The position numbers and the translations under genes were made by a program. Under the pieces are notes generated by a model. That model did not search any database and was not told where the DNA came from. It saw nothing but the letters and a program-made list of their open reading frames with translations. A stretch of DNA of 48,169 bases from Rhodocyclaceae bacterium UBA2250. GTDB taxonomy: Bacteria > Pseudomonadota > Gammaproteobacteria > Burkholderiales > Rhodocyclaceae. The stretch spans positions 1-48,169 of the forward strand of contig DDXW01000030.1 of NCBI GenBank assembly GCA_002347285.1, in the 5' to 3' direction. Of this stretch, positions 25,926-38,291 are shown in pieces (position 1 is the stretch's first letter; each line of letters begins with the position of its first letter).

Positions 25926-27173
25926 TTAGATATCGAGCAGCAGGCGCGCCGGATCCTCGAGCGCTTCCTTCATCGTCACCAGGCCGAGCACCGCCTCGCG
26001 GCCGTCGATGATGCGATGGTCGTAGGACATCGCCAGGTAGTTGATCGGGCGGATGACGATCTGGCCGTGTTCGACCACCGGGCGTTCCTTGGTGGCGTGG
26101 ATGCCGAGGATGGCCGACTGCGGCGGGTTGATGATCGGCGTCGACAGCATCGAGCCGAACACGCCGCCGTTGGAGATCGAGAAGGTGCCGCCGGTCAGTT
26201 CCTCGAGCGACAGCTTGCCGTCCTTGGCCTTCTGGCCGAACTCGGCGATCTTCTTCTCGATCTGGGCGAGCGACATCTGGTCGGCGTCGCGCAGGATCGG
26301 CACGACCAGCCCGCGCGGCGAGCCGACGGCGATGCCGATGTCGAAATAGCCGTGATAGACGATGTCGTTGCCGTCCACCGAGGCGTTGAGGACCGGGAAC
26401 TTCTTGAGCGCCGCGACGGCGGCCTTGACGAAGAAGCCCATGAAGCCGAGGCGCACGCCGTGCTCCTTCTCGAACTTCTCCTGGTACTTCTTGCGCAGTT
26501 CCATCACCGGCGCCATGTTCACCTCGTTGAAGGTGGTGAGGATGGCGTTGGTCGCCTGCGATTGCAGCAGCCGTTCGGCGACGCGGGCGCGCAGGCGCGA
26601 CATCGGCACGCGCTGCTCGGGACGCTCGCCGATGATCGCCTCGGCATCGATGGCCGGGGCCGGCGGCAGCGCGGCCGCGAAACTCGGCGCCGGCGCGGCG
26701 GCGACCGGTGCCGGCTTGACCGCCGGCGCGGCGGTGCCGAGCACGTCTGCCTTGGTGACGCGGCCGCCCGGGCCGCTGCCCTGTACCGCGGCGGCTGCGA
26801 TGCCTTTCTCGGCGAGCGCCTTGCGCGCGGCGGGACCGACGCCCGCCGGAGCGGCCGGAGCGGCCTTCGCAGCCGCCGGCGCGGCGGCGGGCTTGACTTC
26901 GGCCTTCGCGGCCGGAGCGCCGGCTGCCGCCTTCGCCTCCGTGTCGATCTTGGCGATCAGCTCACCCGAGGTGACGGAATCGCCGTTGCCCTTGAGCACC
27001 TCGACCAGCACGCCGGCATCGGGCGCCGGCAGCTCGAGCACGACCTTGTCGGTCTCGATGTCGATCAGGTTCTCGTCGCGGGCGACGGCGTCGCCGACGT
27101 TCTTGTGCCAACTGACCAGCGTCGCCTCGGCGATGGATTCGGACAGTTGCGGAACTTTGACTTCGATGATCAT
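25926..27173 (-). CDS. odhB: 2-oxoglutarate dehydrogenase E2 (dihydrolipoyl succinyltransferase)
   Basis: This 415-residue core protein transfers succinyl groups from E1 to CoA. It has one N-terminal lipoyl domain with the modified lysine at K43 (ETDKVVLELPAP). A long alanine/proline linker, an E3-binding domain (GPAARKALAEKGIAAAAVQG), a second linker and a C-terminal catalytic domain follow, with the histidine and aspartate in YDHRIIDGREAV. The order and single lipoyl domain are typical of SucB/OdhB rather than pyruvate dehydrogenase E2. Spacing is 15 bases from odhA and 18 to lpdA. Confidence 0.97.
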   Translation of the reverse strand: MIIEVKVPQLSESIAEATLVSWHKNVGDAVARDENLIDIETDKVVLELPAPDAGVLVEVLKGNGDSVTSGELIAKIDTEAKAAAGAPAAKAEVKPAAAPAAAKAAPAAPAGVGPAARKALAEKGIAAAAVQGSGPGGRVTKADVLGTAAPAVKPAPVAAAPAPSFAAALPPAPAIDAEAIIGERPEQRVPMSRLRARVAERLLQSQATNAILTTFNEVNMAPVMELRKKYQEKFEKEHGVRLGFMGFFVKAAVAALKKFPVLNASVDGNDIVYHGYFDIGIAVGSPRGLVVPILRDADQMSLAQIEKKIAEFGQKAKDGKLSLEELTGGTFSISNGGVFGSMLSTPIINPPQSAILGIHATKERPVVEHGQIVIRPINYLAMSYDHRIIDGREAVLGLVTMKEALEDPARLLLDI

Positions 27174-27188
27174 GATCTCTCCAGAGGT

Positions 27189-30017
<2,829 letters not shown>

Positions 30018-30046
30018 GCCATCACCTCTGCTAATGGGTTGGGATG

Positions 30047-30074
30047 AAAAAAAGGGGCGCATCCAGCCGCCCCT
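30047..30074 (-). terminator. Intrinsic terminator after gltA
   Basis: On the minus strand AGGGGCG, an 8-base loop and CGCCCCT are followed by TTTTTT. This is the clearest rho-independent terminator in the window. It ends the gntR-sdh-gltA transcript 12 bases after the gltA stop and separates it from odhA. Confidence 0.9.
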
Positions 30075-30085
30075 CTTCGCCGCGC

Positions 30086-31375
<1,290 letters not shown>

Positions 31376-31400
31376 AACAGTCCCCAGTCGATGGTTCGCA

Positions 31401-31661
31401 CTACTGAACGGCCGGCTGCCGCAGCAGCTCGACCAAGCCTTGTACCGCCGGATCGTCGGCATCACGCCGGCCGGACAGCAGTTCCCACAAATCGTGGTCT
31501 TCCATTTCCAGCAGGCGTTCCAGCAGCGCCGCCTGCTTCTCTTCGAGCACTTCCGGCTGGTTCTGCCAGAAGCGTTGCAATACCAGGTCGTTCTCCAGCA
31601 ACGCCCGCCGGCTGTGCCAGCGAAGCCTTTCGGTGCGGATGCGCTGCTGTTCTTTTTCCAT
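31401..31661 (-). CDS. sdhE: FAD assembly factor SdhE
   Basis: This 86-residue all-helical protein promotes covalent attachment of FAD to SdhA. It aligns along its whole length with E. coli SdhE: RLRWHSRRALLENDLVLQRF, then LLERLLEMEDHDLWELLSG. The functional RGxxE motif reads R-A-L-L-E here, so the glycine is replaced by alanine while the glutamate is kept. The ATG overlaps the sdhB stop by one base (TGATG), showing translational coupling within the sdh operon. Recognition is by alignment from memory plus context. Confidence 0.9.
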   Translation of the reverse strand: MEKEQQRIRTERLRWHSRRALLENDLVLQRFWQNQPEVLEEKQAALLERLLEMEDHDLWELLSGRRDADDPAVQGLVELLRQPAVQ

Positions 31662-32377
31662 CAGATCGCCCGTTTCACCATCATGTCCTTGATCTTGCCG
31701 ATCGCCTTGGTCGGGTTGAGACCCTTCGGGCAGACGTCGACGCAGTTCATGATGGTGTGGCAGCGGAACAGGCGATACGGATCCTCGAGGTTGTCGAGGC
31801 GCTCGTTGGTCGCCTGGTCGCGCGTGTCGGCGATGAAGCGGTAAGCCGCCAGCAGGCCGGCCGGTCCGACGAACTTGTCCGGGTTCCACCAGAACGACGG
31901 ACAGGAGGTCGAGCAGCAGGCGCACAGGATGCACTCGTAGAGGCCGTCGAGTTCCTCGCGGTCCTCGGGCGACTGCAGGCGCTCGCGCTCCGGCGGCGGG
32001 TCGTTGTTGATCAGGTAGGGCTTGATCGAGTGGTACTGCTTGAAGAACTGCGTCATGTCGACGATCAGGTCGCGAATGATCGGCAGGCCCGGCAGCGGCC
32101 GCAGCACGATCGGCTTGCCGTCGGGGAACGAACCGAGATCGGTGAGGCAGGCCAGGCCGTTGCGGCCGTTGATGTTGAGCGCGTCCGAGCCGCAGACGCC
32201 CTCGCGGCAGGAGCGGCGGAAGGCGATCGAGTCATCGACGGCCTTGAGCTTGACCAGCGCGTCGAGCAGCTTGCGGTCGGTACTGTCCACCTCGACGGCG
32301 ATGTCCTGCATGTAAGGCTTCTGATCCTGGTCCGGATCGTAGCGGTAGATCTTGAACTGGAGAGTACGTGTCGTCAT
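31661..32377 (-). CDS. sdhB: Succinate dehydrogenase iron-sulfur subunit
   Basis: This 238-residue protein carries electrons from the SdhA flavin to quinone through three clusters. The 2Fe-2S ligands are in CREGVCGSDALNINGRNGLAC-like sequence at residues about 58-80. The 4Fe-4S and 3Fe-4S ligands are in CILCACCSTSCPSFWW and CHTIMNCVDVCPKGLNP. The length matches the family. It follows sdhA by 12 bases and overlaps sdhE by one base, in the order sdhC, sdhD, sdhA, sdhB, sdhE, gltA. Confidence 0.98.
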   Translation of the reverse strand: MTTRTLQFKIYRYDPDQDQKPYMQDIAVEVDSTDRKLLDALVKLKAVDDSIAFRRSCREGVCGSDALNINGRNGLACLTDLGSFPDGKPIVLRPLPGLPIIRDLIVDMTQFFKQYHSIKPYLINNDPPPERERLQSPEDREELDGLYECILCACCSTSCPSFWWNPDKFVGPAGLLAAYRFIADTRDQATNERLDNLEDPYRLFRCHTIMNCVDVCPKGLNPTKAIGKIKDMMVKRAI

Positions 32378-32389
32378 GGTCGTTCTCGT

Positions 32390-34183
32390 TCAATAGGCAC
32401 GCTTCTTCAGCGCGATGGTCTCTACGGTCAGCGGACGCAGGTTCACCGACTTGTAGTCGAGGCGGTTGCCTTCCTTGTACCAGAGGGTGTGCTTGAGCCA
32501 GTTGGCGTCGTCGCGCCCGTTGGGGTGCTCGGGCGTGTCTGGAGCGTCGTCGCGCACGTGGGCGCCGCGGCTTTCCTTGCGCGCCTCGGCGGAAACCATC
32601 GTCGCCACGGCCACCTCGATCAGGTTGTCGAGTTCGAGCGCCTCGATGCGCGCGGTGTTGAACACCTGCGACTTGTCCTTGATCTCGGTGCGCTGCACGT
32701 CCTGCTGCACCTCGAGGATCTTCTGCACGCCTTCCTTGAGCAGATCGTTGAAGCGGAATACTCCGGCGTGTTTTTGCATGGTGCGCCGCATGGCAAGCTG
32801 CGTCTCATGGACGTTGGCGCCGTCTTTCTGGGTATTCAGGCGATCGAGGCGCGCCAGGCTGCGCTCGAAGGCGTCGGCCGGCAGTTCCTTGTGCGCCTTC
32901 GGCGACTTTTTCAGTTCCTCGACGGCGGTCTCGCCCGCCGACTTGCCGAACACCAGCAGGTCGAGCAGCGAGTTGGTGCCGAGGCGGTTGGCGCCATGCA
33001 CCGAGGCGCAGGCGCATTCGCCCGCGGCGTAGAAGCCGGGCACGATCTCGTTCTGGCTGCGCTTGCCAGGCACGACGACCTGGCCGTGGTAGTTGGTCGG
33101 GATGCCGCCCATCTGGTAGTGGCAGGTCGGCACGACCGGGATCGGCTCCTTGAGCGCATCGACGCCGGCAAACTGCACGGCGATCTCGTGGATGCCGGGC
33201 AGGCGCTTCATGATCGTCTCGGGCGGCAGGTGCGTGATGTCGAGCAGCACGAAGTCCTTGTTCGGGCCGCAGCCGCGGCCCTCGTTGATCTCGGTGACCA
33301 TCGCGCGCGAGACAACGTCGCGCGAGGCGAGATCCTTGGCGTTCGGCGCGTAGCGCTCCATGAAGCGCTCGCCGTTGCTGTTGCGCAGGATGCCGCCCTC
33401 GCCGCGCACGCCCTCGGTGATCAGCACGCCGGCACCGGCCACCCCGGTCGGATGGAACTGCCAGAACTCCATGTCCTCGAGCGGGATGCCGGCGCGCGCC
33501 GCCATGCCGACGCCGTCGCCGGTGTTGATGAAGGCGTTGGTCGAGGAGTAGTAGATGCGGCCGGCGCCGCCGGTGGCGAAGATCGTCGCCCTGGCATGGA
33601 AGGCGTAGATCTCGCCGGTCTCCATCTCCATCGCGGTGACGCCGAGCACTTCGCCCTCGGCGTCGCGGATCAGGTCGAGCGCCATCCACTCGACGAAGAA
33701 CTGCGTGCTGGCCCTGACGTTGCGCTGGTACATTGCGTGCAGCATCGCGTGGCCGGTGCGGTCGGCGGCCGCGCAGGAGCGGCGCACCGGCTTCTCGCCG
33801 AAGTTCGACATGTGGCCGCCGAACGGGCGCTGGTAGATGCGGCCGTTGTCGAGGCGGTCGAACGGCATGCCGTAGTGCTCGAGCTCGATCACGCACTCGT
33901 TGGCCTTGCGGCACATGAACTCGATCGCGTCCTGGTCGCCGAGCCAGTCGGAGCCCTTGACGGTGTCGTACATGTGCCAGTGCCAGTGATCCTCCTCGGA
34001 GTTGCCGAGCGAGGCGGCAACGCCGCCCTGGGCGGCGACGGTGTGCGAGCGGGTGGGGAACACCTTGGTCAGCACGGCGGTCTTGAGGCCGGCCTCGGAC
34101 AGCTGGATGGCGGCGCGCAGGCCGGCGCCGCCGGCGCCGACGATGACCGCGTCGAATTTGCGAACGGTGACTTTCTGGCTCAT
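32390..34183 (-). CDS. sdhA: Succinate dehydrogenase flavoprotein subunit
   Basis: This 597-residue catalytic subunit oxidises succinate to fumarate. The FAD fold is AVIVGAGGAGLRAAIQLSEAG, and the histidine that carries covalent FAD is H47 in TRSHTVAAQGG. Further motifs are HFVEWMALDLIRD-like segments, GGAGRIYYSSTNAFINTGDG, the active-site HPTGVAGAGVLITEGVRGEGG and GANRLGTNSLLDLLVFG. The start ATG is at 34181-34183, preceded by GTGAGAG; a longer in-frame extension overlaps sdhD and was rejected. It is the central gene of the sdhCDAB operon. Confidence 0.98.
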   Translation of the reverse strand: MSQKVTVRKFDAVIVGAGGAGLRAAIQLSEAGLKTAVLTKVFPTRSHTVAAQGGVAASLGNSEEDHWHWHMYDTVKGSDWLGDQDAIEFMCRKANECVIELEHYGMPFDRLDNGRIYQRPFGGHMSNFGEKPVRRSCAAADRTGHAMLHAMYQRNVRASTQFFVEWMALDLIRDAEGEVLGVTAMEMETGEIYAFHARATIFATGGAGRIYYSSTNAFINTGDGVGMAARAGIPLEDMEFWQFHPTGVAGAGVLITEGVRGEGGILRNSNGERFMERYAPNAKDLASRDVVSRAMVTEINEGRGCGPNKDFVLLDITHLPPETIMKRLPGIHEIAVQFAGVDALKEPIPVVPTCHYQMGGIPTNYHGQVVVPGKRSQNEIVPGFYAAGECACASVHGANRLGTNSLLDLLVFGKSAGETAVEELKKSPKAHKELPADAFERSLARLDRLNTQKDGANVHETQLAMRRTMQKHAGVFRFNDLLKEGVQKILEVQQDVQRTEIKDKSQVFNTARIEALELDNLIEVAVATMVSAEARKESRGAHVRDDAPDTPEHPNGRDDANWLKHTLWYKEGNRLDYKSVNLRPLTVETIALKKRAY

Positions 34184-34188
34184 TTCTC

Positions 34189-34536
34189 TCACAGCCTCCA
34201 GATGATCTGCGCCGCCCAGCCGGCATAACCGACCAGGGCCAGCAAGGTCAGGACGTGCAGCGCCAGCTTGATGCCGGCGGGCTGGACGTAATCCATCCAG
34301 ATGTCGCGCACGCCGACCCAGGCATGCCAGCACAGGCTGACGATGAACAAGAAGGTGGCGAAGCGCATCAGGCCGGCGGACATGAAGGCGCGCCAGCTGT
34401 CGTAGCTGCCGCCGGCGCCCTGCAGCAGGGCGGCGGCGACCACCAGCGTAAATACCACCATCACCACGCCGGTGACGCGCTGCGCCAGCCAGTCCTTGAG
34501 GCCGTAATGGGCCCCGACGATCTTGCGATTCACCAT
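34189..34536 (-). CDS. sdhD: Succinate dehydrogenase membrane anchor subunit
   Basis: This 115-residue protein has three transmembrane helices, at about residues 22-40, 54-76 and 88-112. The segment CWHAWVGVRDIWMDYVQPAG contains the histidine and the Asp-Tyr pair that correspond to the quinone-site region of E. coli SdhD. With SdhC it holds heme b and the ubiquinone site in the inner membrane. The ATG at 34534-34536 overlaps the sdhC stop by 7 bases. Confidence 0.94.
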   Translation of the reverse strand: MVNRKIVGAHYGLKDWLAQRVTGVVMVVFTLVVAAALLQGAGGSYDSWRAFMSAGLMRFATFLFIVSLCWHAWVGVRDIWMDYVQPAGIKLALHVLTLLALVGYAGWAAQIIWRL

Positions 34537-34913
34537 AGTTTCACTCCCAGGATCAGCGTGAGGGCGAGGCTCGCGGCGAGCACCGCGATGGCCGACTTGC
34601 GCGCCTGCTGCTTGGCGACGCCGACATGGACGTCGATCAGCAGGATGCGGATACCCATGAAGAAGTGATGCAGGAACGCCCACAGCAGGCCGATCAGCAG
34701 GAGCTTGGCGAGCGGGTGGGCGACGAACGCCTGCAGCGACTGGAAGCTGTCGGGGGAACGCAGCGACAGATCCAGCAGCCAGATCAGCAGCGGCAGCATC
34801 AGGAACAAGCCAAGCCCGCTGATGCGATGCAAAATGGAAGTCACAGCCGCGATCGGCTGTCTGATCTGGAACAGGTTCAGGTGCTTCGGACGTTTCTTCG
34901 TCATTTCGGCCAT
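34530..34913 (-). CDS. sdhC: Succinate dehydrogenase cytochrome b556 subunit
   Basis: This 127-residue membrane subunit has three hydrophobic helices. The conserved IRQPIAAVTSILHRISGLGLF near the N-terminus includes the quinone-site region, and LHHFFMGIRILLIDVHVG holds the histidine expected to bind heme b. The start ATG at 34911-34913 (MAEMTKKRPKHLNLFQI) was chosen because the upstream extension is the wrong frame of gntR. It begins 32 bases after the gntR stop, so gntR and sdhCDAB are probably transcribed together. Confidence 0.94.
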   Translation of the reverse strand: MAEMTKKRPKHLNLFQIRQPIAAVTSILHRISGLGLFLMLPLLIWLLDLSLRSPDSFQSLQAFVAHPLAKLLLIGLLWAFLHHFFMGIRILLIDVHVGVAKQQARKSAIAVLAASLALTLILGVKLW

Positions 34914-34945
34914 AGGTCTTACTCCACTGTTGCTGCGATAATCTT

Positions 34946-35704
34946 TCAGCCCAACTCGTTCAGGTAGCAGTGCGCCGCGGTCGAGTACAGCCCGCGCCGC
35001 CACTCCACCGGACGATCGCCATAGGTGAAGCTGATGCGTTCCACCGACAGCAGCGGACTGCCTTCGGGAACCCTGAGCAGTTCGGCGCTGCTGCGGTCGG
35101 CGGCCACCGCGCGCAGACGCTCCTCGGCGCGGATCATGCGGACGCCGAATTTCGCCTCGAACAGGCTGTAGAGGGAAGCCTGCGACTCCTTGAGGATCTC
35201 GAGCGTCAGGCCGGCGAAGATCTCCCCCGGCAGATAGATTTCGTCGACGACGACGGGCTTGTCGGAAAACTCGAGCAGGCGGCGGACGATGATGATCGGA
35301 TCGCCCAGCTTGAGGCCGAGGACGCGCGCCGCCTCGGGACCGGCCTTGGCGCGCCAGCATTCGAGCGGGATGCTGCGCGAGGGTTCGATGCCGCCGGACA
35401 ACGGCACGAGGCGCAGGAAGCGGAAGAAGGCGCGCGGATCGCTGTGGCTGGCGACGTAGGTGCCCTTGCCCTGCTTGCGCACCAGCAGGTTCTCCGCGGC
35501 CATCTCGTCGATCGCCTTGCGCACCGTGCCCTGGCTGACGTTGAAGCGCTGCGCCAGTTCGACCTCGCTCGGAATGGCCTCACCCGGACGCCACTCGCCC
35601 CCTTCAAGCGCCTGCAGGATCAGGCCCTTGATCTGCCGGTACAGTGGGCTGAAGGTCGGCGAATCCGATGATTGTTGACGCATCATGGAAACGAATTGAA
35701 CCAT
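34946..35704 (-). CDS. GntR-family (HutC-type) transcriptional regulator of the TCA cluster
   Basis: This 252-residue protein has an N-terminal winged helix-turn-helix (PLYRQIKGLILQAL, PSEVELAQRFNVSQGTVRKAI, RKQGKGTYV) and a C-terminal UTRA effector-binding domain (residues about 95-245). It is transcribed in front of sdhC and divergently from mdh, with a perfect inverted repeat between, so control of sdh-gltA and mdh and of its own gene is likely. The effector would be a TCA intermediate, by inference. The start is ATG at 35702-35704 with GAGAAA upstream; MMRQQ seven codons later is an alternative. Confidence 0.92.
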   Translation of the reverse strand: MVQFVSMMRQQSSDSPTFSPLYRQIKGLILQALEGGEWRPGEAIPSEVELAQRFNVSQGTVRKAIDEMAAENLLVRKQGKGTYVASHSDPRAFFRFLRLVPLSGGIEPSRSIPLECWRAKAGPEAARVLGLKLGDPIIIVRRLLEFSDKPVVVDEIYLPGEIFAGLTLEILKESQASLYSLFEAKFGVRMIRAEERLRAVAADRSSAELLRVPEGSPLLSVERISFTYGDRPVEWRRGLYSTAAHCYLNELG

Positions 35705-35738
35705 AATATTTCTCGAACGTCCATAGTCCATCTTATGT

Positions 35739-35755
35739 CTTATAGAAGATATAAG
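35739..35755. promoter_or_regulatory. Probable GntR operator (17-base inverted repeat)
   Basis: CTTATA and TATAAG flank a 5-base centre as a perfect inverted repeat. A wider pair, ATCTTAT (35730-35736) and ATAAGAT (35751-35757), overlaps it. It lies 7 bases before the mdh -35 box and within 35 bases of the gntR start, the expected place for a divergent operator. The A/T-rich form is typical of GntR-family sites. Confidence 0.75.
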
Positions 35756-35762
35756 ATAGCTA

Positions 35763-35792
35763 TTGACACGGCGCAACAAGCCGACCTATGAT
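35763..35792 (+). promoter_or_regulatory. Sigma-70 promoter of mdh
   Basis: A perfect TTGACA (35763-35768) is followed after 18 bases by TATGAT (35787-35792), 61 bases before the mdh ATG. This is the best housekeeping promoter seen in the window. The inverted repeat just upstream suggests regulation by GntR. Confidence 0.8.
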
Positions 35793-35853
35793 TTCCCCGT
35801 TTCCGCTCGTCCTCCCGATCAATCATCAAGCCACCCAGACAAAGGAGTCTCCC

Positions 35854-36843
35854 ATGGCCAAAGCCCCAGTTCGTGTCGCAGTGACCGGCGCCGCCGGACA
35901 AATCGGCTACGCATTGCTGTTCCGCATCGCCAGCGGCGAAATGCTCGGCAAGGACCAGCCCGTGATCCTGCAGATGCTCGAACTGCCGATGGAGAAAGCC
36001 CAGGCGGCGCTCAAGGGCGTCATGATGGAACTCGAGGACTGCGCCTTCCCCTTGCTGGCCGACATGATCGGCACTTCCGATCCGAAGGTCGCGTTCAAGG
36101 ACGCCCAGCAGGCCCTGCTGGTCGGCGCCAAGCCGCGCGGCCCGGGCATGGAGCGCAAGGATCTGCTGCTCGAAAACGCCAAGATCTTCACCGAGCAGGG
36201 CAAGGCCATCGACGAAGTCGCCTCCCGCGACCTGAAGCTGATCGTGGTCGGCAACCCGGCCAACACCAACGCGCTGATCACCATGAACACGGCGAAGAGC
36301 CTGCCGCAGAGCGCGTTCACCTCGATGATGCGCCTCGACCACAACCGCGCCATCTCGCAGCTCGCCGTCCGCAGCAAGGCCGCCGTCACCGACGTCAAGA
36401 AGATGGTCGTCTGGGGCAACCACTCGCCGACGATGTACCCGGACATCCGCTTCGCCACCGTCGGCGGCAAGGCTGCGCCGGCCCTCGTCAACGACGAAGC
36501 CTGGTACAAGAACGAGTACATCCCGAAGGTCGGCAAGCGCGGCGCCGCCATCATCGAAGCGCGCGGCCTTTCCTCCGCCGCCTCGGCCGCCAACGCCGCG
36601 ATCGACCACATGCGCGACTGGAACCTCGGCAGCAACGGCGAGTGGGTCACGATGGGCGTCGTCTCCGACGGCTCGTACGGCATCCCGGCCGGCATGATCT
36701 ACGGCATGCCCTGCACCTGCGCCAACGGCAAGTGGGAGATCGTCAAGGGCCTCGAAATCGATGCCTTCTCGCGCGAGAAGATGGATTTCACGCTCAAGGA
36801 ACTGACCGAAGAGCGCGATGGCGTGAAGCACCTGCTCGGCTGA
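35854..36843 (+). CDS. mdh: Malate dehydrogenase
   Basis: This 329-residue NAD-dependent enzyme oxidises malate to oxaloacetate. The nucleotide-binding loop is VTGAAGQIGYALLFRIASGEMLG. VGAKPRGPGMERKDLL contains the substrate-binding arginines, and VVGNPANTNALI, MRLDHNRAISQLA and the catalytic-histidine WGNHSPTMYPD follow. Length and sequence fit the type of about 328 residues found in betaproteobacteria. The start is ATG at 35854, with AAAGGAG upstream. It heads a plus-strand unit with the CitE-like, DUF3617 and acnB genes. Confidence 0.98.
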   Translation: MAKAPVRVAVTGAAGQIGYALLFRIASGEMLGKDQPVILQMLELPMEKAQAALKGVMMELEDCAFPLLADMIGTSDPKVAFKDAQQALLVGAKPRGPGMERKDLLLENAKIFTEQGKAIDEVASRDLKLIVVGNPANTNALITMNTAKSLPQSAFTSMMRLDHNRAISQLAVRSKAAVTDVKKMVVWGNHSPTMYPDIRFATVGGKAAPALVNDEAWYKNEYIPKVGKRGAAIIEARGLSSAASAANAAIDHMRDWNLGSNGEWVTMGVVSDGSYGIPAGMIYGMPCTCANGKWEIVKGLEIDAFSREKMDFTLKELTEERDGVKHLLG

Positions 36844-36846
36844 GCC

Positions 36847-37854
36847 ATGGCCGAGGCACTTCATCCTTCCGAAGTGCTCTACGCCGGCGGCCGGCCGTTT
36901 CCCGCGCTGGCCGCCTGCGAACACTATGCCGGCTCTGAAAAGCTGCTGGCGAAATCCATCGAACTGCAGCAGCGCCTCGGTCCCGTCTTCGACATCACGG
37001 CCGACTGCGAGGACGGCGCGCCGGCCGGCGACGAGCAGGCGCATGCGATGCGCCTGGCAGGCATCATCGCCAGCGACATCAACCGGCATGGCCGCATCGG
37101 CGCGCGCATCCACGACGTGCGCCATCCGGCCTGGCGCATCGAACTGGGCGTCCTGCTCGCGCTGGCCGGCGAGCGCCTCGCCTACATCGTGCTGCCCAAG
37201 GCCGAAAGCGCCGCCGACGTGCTCGAGCAGGCCAACTATCTCGACGAGCTGTGCCTGGCGCACGGCATCGAGAACGAAATCCCGCTGCACGTCCTGATCG
37301 AGACGCCGGGCGCCCTGCACGACGCCTGGGCGATCGCCGCGCTGCCGGAAGTCGAGTCGCTCGATTTCGGCCTGATGGACTTCGTTTCCGCCCACCACGG
37401 CGCGATCCCGGCGAGCGCGATGCGCTCTCCCGGCCAGTTCGCCCATCCGCTGATCGCGCGCGCCAAGTGCGAGATCGCCGCCGCCGCGCTCGGCAACGGC
37501 ATCGTGCCGACGCACAACGTCACCACCGAGTTCCGCGACCTCGCCGTGGTCGCTGCGGACGCCCGGCGCGCCCGCGAGGAGTTCGGCTTCCTGCGCATGT
37601 GGAGCATCCATCCCGACCAGATCGAACCGATCGTCGCCGCCATGCGTCCGGATTTCGACGAGGCCGCCGCCGCCGGCGCGATCCTGTGTGCCGCGCAGGA
37701 CGCCGGCTGGGGGCCGATCCAGGTTGACGGCCGCCTGCACGACCGCGCATCCTACCGCTACTACTGGGAGCTGCTGCAGCGCGCCAGGCTGACCGGCACG
37801 CCGCTCCCGGCGACCGCGCTCGAACGCTTTTTTCCTGAAGGAGTGACCACATGA
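36847..37854 (+). CDS. HpcH/HpaI-type CoA-ester lyase (CitE-like)
   Basis: This 335-residue TIM-barrel protein belongs to the HpcH/HpaI aldolase and citrate lyase beta-subunit superfamily. The magnesium and substrate region shows FDITADCEDGAP, ARIHDVRHPAW, YIVLPKAES and LIETPGALHDAW; DFGLMDFVSAHHGAI and the IHPDQIEPIV segment close the barrel. Such proteins cleave or hydrolyse malyl-CoA, citramalyl-CoA or related esters, and the exact substrate cannot be read here. No citrate lyase alpha or gamma subunit gene is nearby. It starts 3 bases after mdh and overlaps the next gene by 4 bases. Confidence 0.82.
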   Translation: MAEALHPSEVLYAGGRPFPALAACEHYAGSEKLLAKSIELQQRLGPVFDITADCEDGAPAGDEQAHAMRLAGIIASDINRHGRIGARIHDVRHPAWRIELGVLLALAGERLAYIVLPKAESAADVLEQANYLDELCLAHGIENEIPLHVLIETPGALHDAWAIAALPEVESLDFGLMDFVSAHHGAIPASAMRSPGQFAHPLIARAKCEIAAAALGNGIVPTHNVTTEFRDLAVVAADARRAREEFGFLRMWSIHPDQIEPIVAAMRPDFDEAAAAGAILCAAQDAGWGPIQVDGRLHDRASYRYYWELLQRARLTGTPLPATALERFFPEGVTT

Positions 37855-38261
37855 TCCGTCCCCTCGCCGCTCTCGCCATGTTCGCCCTGGCGACCCTCGC
37901 CAACGCGCAGGAGATGAAACCCGGACTCTGGGAAATCACCACCACGATGCAGATGCAGGGCATGCAGATGCCCGGCCAGAAATTCACGCACTGCTACACG
38001 GCGCAGGACGTCGCCGCCGGCAAGCAGTACCAGGGCGACGACAAAAGCAAGTGCGCGATCTCGAACATGAAGACGGGCGGCGGCAACGTCAGCTACGACA
38101 TGGCCTGCGCCTTCGAGGGCGGCAAGATGACCGGCTCGGTCAAGGGCACCATGTCGCCGACCGCCTACAGCTTCGACCAGAAGATGCGCATGACGCCCGA
38201 CCAAGGCATGGGCGAGATGCACTCGATCATCAAGGGTCGCCGTCTCGGCGACTGCAAGTAA
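37851..38261 (+). CDS. DUF3617 domain exported protein
   Basis: This 136-residue protein has a signal peptide (LAALAMFALATLANA, cleaved before QEM) and a DUF3617 domain. The domain shows MKPGLWEITTTMQMQGM, a cysteine in FTHCYTAQDV, and CAISNMKTGGGNVSYDMAC with the paired-cysteine pattern; it ends in RRLGDCK. These small periplasmic proteins have no known function. The ATG overlaps the lyase stop (ATGA). Its place between two TCA-cycle genes is probably incidental to their chemistry. Confidence 0.85.
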   Translation: MIRPLAALAMFALATLANAQEMKPGLWEITTTMQMQGMQMPGQKFTHCYTAQDVAAGKQYQGDDKSKCAISNMKTGGGNVSYDMACAFEGGKMTGSVKGTMSPTAYSFDQKMRMTPDQGMGEMHSIIKGRRLGDCK

Positions 38262-38291
38262 TCCCCGCACCCCCGACAGAAAGGAAACACC

